In this document: positions 5,646-8,273 of the stretch, piece by piece
How the letters are laid out: every line of letters starts with the position of its first letter
Numbering within the stretch: position 1 is the stretch's first letter
Origin: Oscillospiraceae bacterium
GTDB taxonomy: Bacteria; Bacillota; Clostridia; Oscillospirales; Oscillospiraceae
DNA length: 8,273 nucleotides
Reading direction: 5' to 3'
Assembly: GCA_902767395.1 (NCBI GenBank)
Contig: CACXHI010000196.1
Location: forward strand, 1 to 8,273
Translations under genes and position numbers: made by a program
The notes under the pieces: model-generated
Told to the model about the DNA's origin: nothing
Seen by the model: only the letters and a program-made list of their open reading frames with translations
Databases searched by the model: none

Positions 5646-7157
5646 TTATAACAGTGTTTTCAGGGTTTGACGATCCAGTTTCCCGTTTGCGTTAAGCGGC
5701 AGCGCTTCCATGACGTGAATCTTCCACGGGACCATGTACGAAGAAAGCTTTGTTTTCAGTCTGCGCTTAATCTCCGTCCCGGTCCATTCGGTTCCTTCCG
5801 TCAGCTCGCAGAACAGGACGATCCGTTTCTTCTCGGAATTGTACAGACAGCAGCATCTTGCAATCTCCGGCAGCGCCCCGGCGACTGTCTCAATCTCTCC
5901 CAGCTCGATCCGGTGTCCCATGTGCTTGATTTGAAAATCCGACCGCGAGGCAAACACCAGATTTCCCTTCGTATCGTACTGCGCCAAGTCGCCGGTTTTG
6001 AAGCAGCGGACAGGCCCATTGCCGAAGTCCTTCGTCACAAAGCTTGTATTTGTTTTCTCGGGGTCGTGATAATACTCCATGGCAAGCGCGTCGCTGACAA
6101 TGTACATTTCCCCGATCCTTCCGGGTTCGGTCACTACGGTCCCCTGATCGAGCAGATATACCTGACAGTTTTTCAGCGGGGCGCCCACGGGCAGGGATTC
6201 CTCATCGGAGAACGGGCCCCGGACCTCATAGAAACAGCAGATGCCGCACAGCTCGCTCTGGCCATAGAGGTTGACGTACTGAAGATCCGGCAGGGCCTCC
6301 CGCCACTTGTTCAAGTGCTTCATCGGCATGACTTCCCCGACGAAGAAAACGCTTCTCAAGGTTTCCGGCCTGATTTCCGAGAACGGATTCAACTGCGCCA
6401 CAATCGAAAGGACGGTCGGAACCCAGAAGGCAACCGTGATTTGTCTTTGATTCAGATACTGCATGAGCTCCGGCGGCAGCGCAAAGCATTCCGTCGGAAT
6501 GATCTCCATGGTGATCCCCATTTTCAGCATCAAATAGAGATCCTTCGCCGCCGCGTCAAAGAAAAACGGGGTCTGATTGCCGATCACGTCGGTTTCGGAA
6601 AAGGAAAAGGTCTCACAGAAGGCTTCGATATAGGAGATTTCCGCCTTGTGACTTTTCAACACGCCCTTCGGCTTTCCGGTGGAGCCGGAGGTATAGACCA
6701 TATAAAGCGGCTCCTCCTCCGACAGGGCAGCGTCGTCTTGCAGCGCCTCGAGCGGCTCGATTGCCAGCTTGTCGGGCGTAATCAGCATCCCGGAAAACCC
6801 GATCTCCCCCATCCGGGAAACGTCGCGGTCGCCGCCGAGAATGATTTCCATACCGGCGTCCTCGATGATCGCCCGCAGCTTCTCCCCGGGCGCGTCGGGA
6901 TCGAGCGGCACATAAAAATTCCGACTGTACACAGTACCGAGAAACGCGGCAATCGGTTCCACGTCACGGGAACAGAGGACGCCGACTGGACTCGGCGCAC
7001 GCACGCCGGGCAAGGCATTCCGAATCGTCTGCCCGTACCGTCTTGCCGTCTGATCCAATTCCGCAAAGGTCAACGAACGGTTTCGGTCGGAAACCGCCCG
7101 TTTTTGGGGATGCCGTTCCACACACTCCCGAAGATACGCCAGAATGTTCTTCACCAT
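5646..7157 (-). CDS. DltA-like adenylating enzyme (amino acid:carrier protein ligase)
   Basis: The 503-residue ANL-superfamily enzyme has DltA length (about 504). Motifs in order: P-loop YTSGSTGKPKG (A3, 155-165); FFFDAAAKDLY (198-208), whose Asp201 aligns with the Asp that holds the substrate amino group; VGEVMP (273-278); LYGQSE (A5, 298-302 region); TGD (388-390); RIELGEIE (A8, 416-423); and NGKLD with catalytic Lys493 (A10). It would convert an amino acid plus ATP to the adenylate and load it onto the carrier encoded next. The conserved Asp201 argues for an amino acid rather than a simple acyl substrate. Val273 stands where DltA, as I recall it, has the Cys that selects D-alanine, and Ala202 stands where DltA has Leu, so the substrate is left open. 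The start at 7157 is chosen over 7223 because GAGGAG (7165-7170) sits 7 nt upstream and 7223 would lie within the promoter. It is the first gene of the operon. Confidence 0.88.
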   Translation of the reverse strand: MVKNILAYLRECVERHPQKRAVSDRNRSLTFAELDQTARRYGQTIRNALPGVRAPSPVGVLCSRDVEPIAAFLGTVYSRNFYVPLDPDAPGEKLRAIIEDAGMEIILGGDRDVSRMGEIGFSGMLITPDKLAIEPLEALQDDAALSEEEPLYMVYTSGSTGKPKGVLKSHKAEISYIEAFCETFSFSETDVIGNQTPFFFDAAAKDLYLMLKMGITMEIIPTECFALPPELMQYLNQRQITVAFWVPTVLSIVAQLNPFSEIRPETLRSVFFVGEVMPMKHLNKWREALPDLQYVNLYGQSELCGICCFYEVRGPFSDEESLPVGAPLKNCQVYLLDQGTVVTEPGRIGEMYIVSDALAMEYYHDPEKTNTSFVTKDFGNGPVRCFKTGDLAQYDTKGNLVFASRSDFQIKHMGHRIELGEIETVAGALPEIARCCCLYNSEKKRIVLFCELTEGTEWTGTEIKRRLKTKLSSYMVPWKIHVMEALPLNANGKLDRQTLKTLL

Positions 7158-7218
7158 ACGATGACTCCTCACAGGATCCCTTTCGTGTTCTGTACCCATG
7201 CCGCTGTTTCGCCTGAAT

Positions 7219-7247
7219 AACATACCAAATCAAACGCAAAAAATCAA
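7219..7247 (-). promoter_or_regulatory. Candidate promoter of the dlt-like operon
   Basis: On the minus strand TTGATT (7247-7242), a 17-bp spacer and TATGTT (7224-7219) are preceded by TGG, giving an extended -10. Initiation near 7212 would leave a leader of about 55 nt before the ATG at 7157. It is moderate in strength compared with the divergent consensus promoter beside it, and the two -35 boxes are about 46 bp apart. Confidence 0.55.
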
Positions 7248-7292
7248 CCGTTGAAGACAAAAAAACGCGTCTTTTCTTCCGATTCCGCCGCG

Positions 7293-7321
7293 TTGACAAA
7301 AAAGGGACGTCCTGGTATAAT
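7293..7321 (+). promoter_or_regulatory. Full-consensus sigma-A promoter of the iron-dependent alcohol dehydrogenase gene
   Basis: TTGACA (7293-7298), a 17-bp spacer and TATAAT (7316-7321), with TGG immediately before the -10 (extended -10). All twelve core bases match the consensus at optimal spacing. Initiation near 7328 leaves a leader of about 40 nt. No obvious operator palindrome overlaps it. Confidence 0.93.
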
Positions 7322-7327
7322 AAGGAA

Positions 7328-7343
7328 GGACTTTTCGAAGTTC
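7328..7343 (+). other. Small 5'-leader hairpin with a UUCG loop
   Basis: GGACTT (7328-7333) pairs with AAGTTC (7338-7343), including one G-U pair, around the tetraloop TTCG. It falls at the predicted 5' end of the message, 11 nt before AGGAGG (7355-7360). It could stabilise the transcript. It is too short to suggest a riboswitch or terminator. Confidence 0.45.
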
Positions 7344-7367
7344 AAATTCTATACAGGAGGAATTTGC

Positions 7368-8273
7368 ATGTCTGTTAACCGCTTTGTATTGAATGGTGTT
7401 TCCTATCACGGCCACGGCGCCATTCAAGAGATCCCGGGCATTGTTGCCGCGCACGGGTTTCAAAAGGCCTTCGTCGCGTCCGACCCGGATCTGGTAAAAT
7501 TTGGTGTGACCGCCAAGGTGACCGATCTTCTGGAGAAGAACGGAATTGCATTTACCCTCTACACGGATATCAAGCCCAACCCCACAATTGAGAACGTCCA
7601 GCACGGCGTGGAGGCCTATAAGGCCAGCGGTGCCGACTTCATGATTACCATCGGCGGCGGCTCGTCCATGGACACCGGCAAGGGCATCGGCATTGTGGTC
7701 AACAATCCCGAGTTTGCGGACATTCGTTCTCTCGAGGGCGTGGCCCCCACGAAGAAGCGCACCGTGTTCACCATTGCCGTTCCCACCACAGGCGGCACCG
7801 GTGCGGAGTCCACGATCAACTATGTGATTACCGACGTGGAGCAAAAGAGAAAATTCGTCTGCGTGGACCCCAACGACATTCCAGACGTTGCCGTGGTCGA
7901 TCCCGATATGATGGCTTCCATGCCCAAGGGCCTGACCGCATCCACCGGTATGGACGCGCTGACGCACGCAATTGAGGGCTATACCACCGCCGCTGCGTGG
8001 GAGCTTTCCGATTGCCTGAATCTGGAAGCGATTCAGCTAATCGCCGCCAATCTGCGCAAGGCCGTAAAGAACGACCCGGACGGCAGAGAGGGCATGGCGC
8101 TGGCGCAGTACGTCACGGCAATGGCGTATTCCAACGTCGGTCTGGGCATCGCGCACTCCATGGCGCACACCCTCGGTGCGGTGTATGATACCCCCCACGG
8201 CGTTGCCTGCGCCATGATGCTGCCCATTGTGATGGAGTTTAACGCGGAATACACCGGCGAGAAATTCAAGAAG
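7368..8273 (+). CDS. fucO: Iron-containing alcohol dehydrogenase, lactaldehyde reductase (FucO) type; 3' end outside window
   Basis: 302 codons are present, from an ATG with AGGAGG 7 nt upstream to the window edge; the family is about 383 residues, so roughly 80 C-terminal residues are missing. The dinucleotide-binding turn is GGGSSMDTGK (96-105). Iron ligands are Asp196 and His200 (GMDALTHAIEG), His263 and His277, the last two within the iron-ADH signature GIAHSMAHTLG ... TPHG. These four positions coincide with E. coli FucO numbering, and segments such as NNPEFADIRSLEG and RRKFVCVDP-like KRKFVCVDPND closely match FucO as I remember it. FucO reduces L-lactaldehyde to 1,2-propanediol with NADH in anaerobic fucose/rhamnose breakdown. 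A 1,3-propanediol, ethanol or butanol dehydrogenase of the same family cannot be fully excluded. No other fucose or rhamnose gene is in the window. Confidence 0.88.
   Translation, partial: MSVNRFVLNGVSYHGHGAIQEIPGIVAAHGFQKAFVASDPDLVKFGVTAKVTDLLEKNGIAFTLYTDIKPNPTIENVQHGVEAYKASGADFMITIGGGSSMDTGKGIGIVVNNPEFADIRSLEGVAPTKKRTVFTIAVPTTGGTGAESTINYVITDVEQKRKFVCVDPNDIPDVAVVDPDMMASMPKGLTASTGMDALTHAIEGYTTAAAWELSDCLNLEAIQLIAANLRKAVKNDPDGREGMALAQYVTAMAYSNVGLGIAHSMAHTLGAVYDTPHGVACAMMLPIVMEFNAEYTGEKFKK

Noticed and set aside
2767..7157. Assigning dltA, dltC, dltB and dltD symbols outright
   Set aside because: Family resemblance is clear, but gene order, MBOAT length, the SGNH serine context and the Cys-to-Val change leave the substrate unproven.
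7328..7367. Riboswitch in the fucO leader
   Set aside because: The leader is only about 40 nt with a single short hairpin, too small for any known aptamer plus expression platform.
7230..7967. Minus-strand open frame opposite the fucO-like gene
   Set aside because: It is antisense to a well-conserved iron-dependent dehydrogenase, has His/Gly/Val-rich composition with no motif, and crosses the divergent promoter region.

Overview
The window reads as a chromosomal segment of a moderately GC-rich low-GC-phylum Gram-positive, most likely a clostridial (Oscillospirales/Ruminococcaceae-like) bacterium. Reasons: near-consensus sigma-A promoters, strong AGGAGG-type ribosome sites, an RlmA-type rRNA methyltransferase, a dlt-like cassette, and GC-rich intergenic repeats. 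The taxonomy is inferred from style, not from a search.

Layout. Positions 1-87 hold the last 18 codons of a helix-turn-helix protein, probably a Y1/RAYT-type transposase, followed by a REP-like palindrome. This element abuts, and appears to have interrupted, the N-terminal fragment of a DNA methyltransferase (88-246, minus), which is cut immediately after its catalytic DPP motif. Next is a YchF/OLA1-family P-loop ATPase (269-1342, minus). A 488-bp gene-free divergent region follows, with one promoter at each edge and a duplicated hairpin repeat in the middle. The 23S rRNA guanine-N1 methyltransferase rlmA (1831-2649, plus) has a strong promoter and a strong intrinsic terminator.

The centre of interest is a compact four-gene minus-strand operon, 7157 down to 2767. 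It encodes an AMP-forming adenylating enzyme of the DltA family, a DltC-like carrier protein, an MBOAT O-acyltransferase of the DltB/AlgI family and a membrane-anchored SGNH-type protein. The genes are separated by 20 nt, 5 nt and a 14-nt overlap. Together they form a plausible pathway: activate an amino or other small acid as its adenylate, load it on the carrier's phosphopantetheine arm, pass it across the membrane through the MBOAT protein, and esterify an extracytoplasmic polymer with help from the SGNH protein. It resembles the D-alanylation (dlt) system but differs in gene order, in a longer MBOAT protein, in a final protein that is not an obvious DltD, and in substrate-pocket residues of the adenylating enzyme. 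Its substrate may therefore not be D-alanine.

Divergent from this operon, a consensus promoter (TTGACA, 17 bp, TATAAT, extended -10) drives a FucO-like iron-dependent alcohol dehydrogenase/lactaldehyde reductase that runs off the right edge of the window. Nothing in the sequence ties it functionally to the dlt-like operon beyond sharing the intergenic region.
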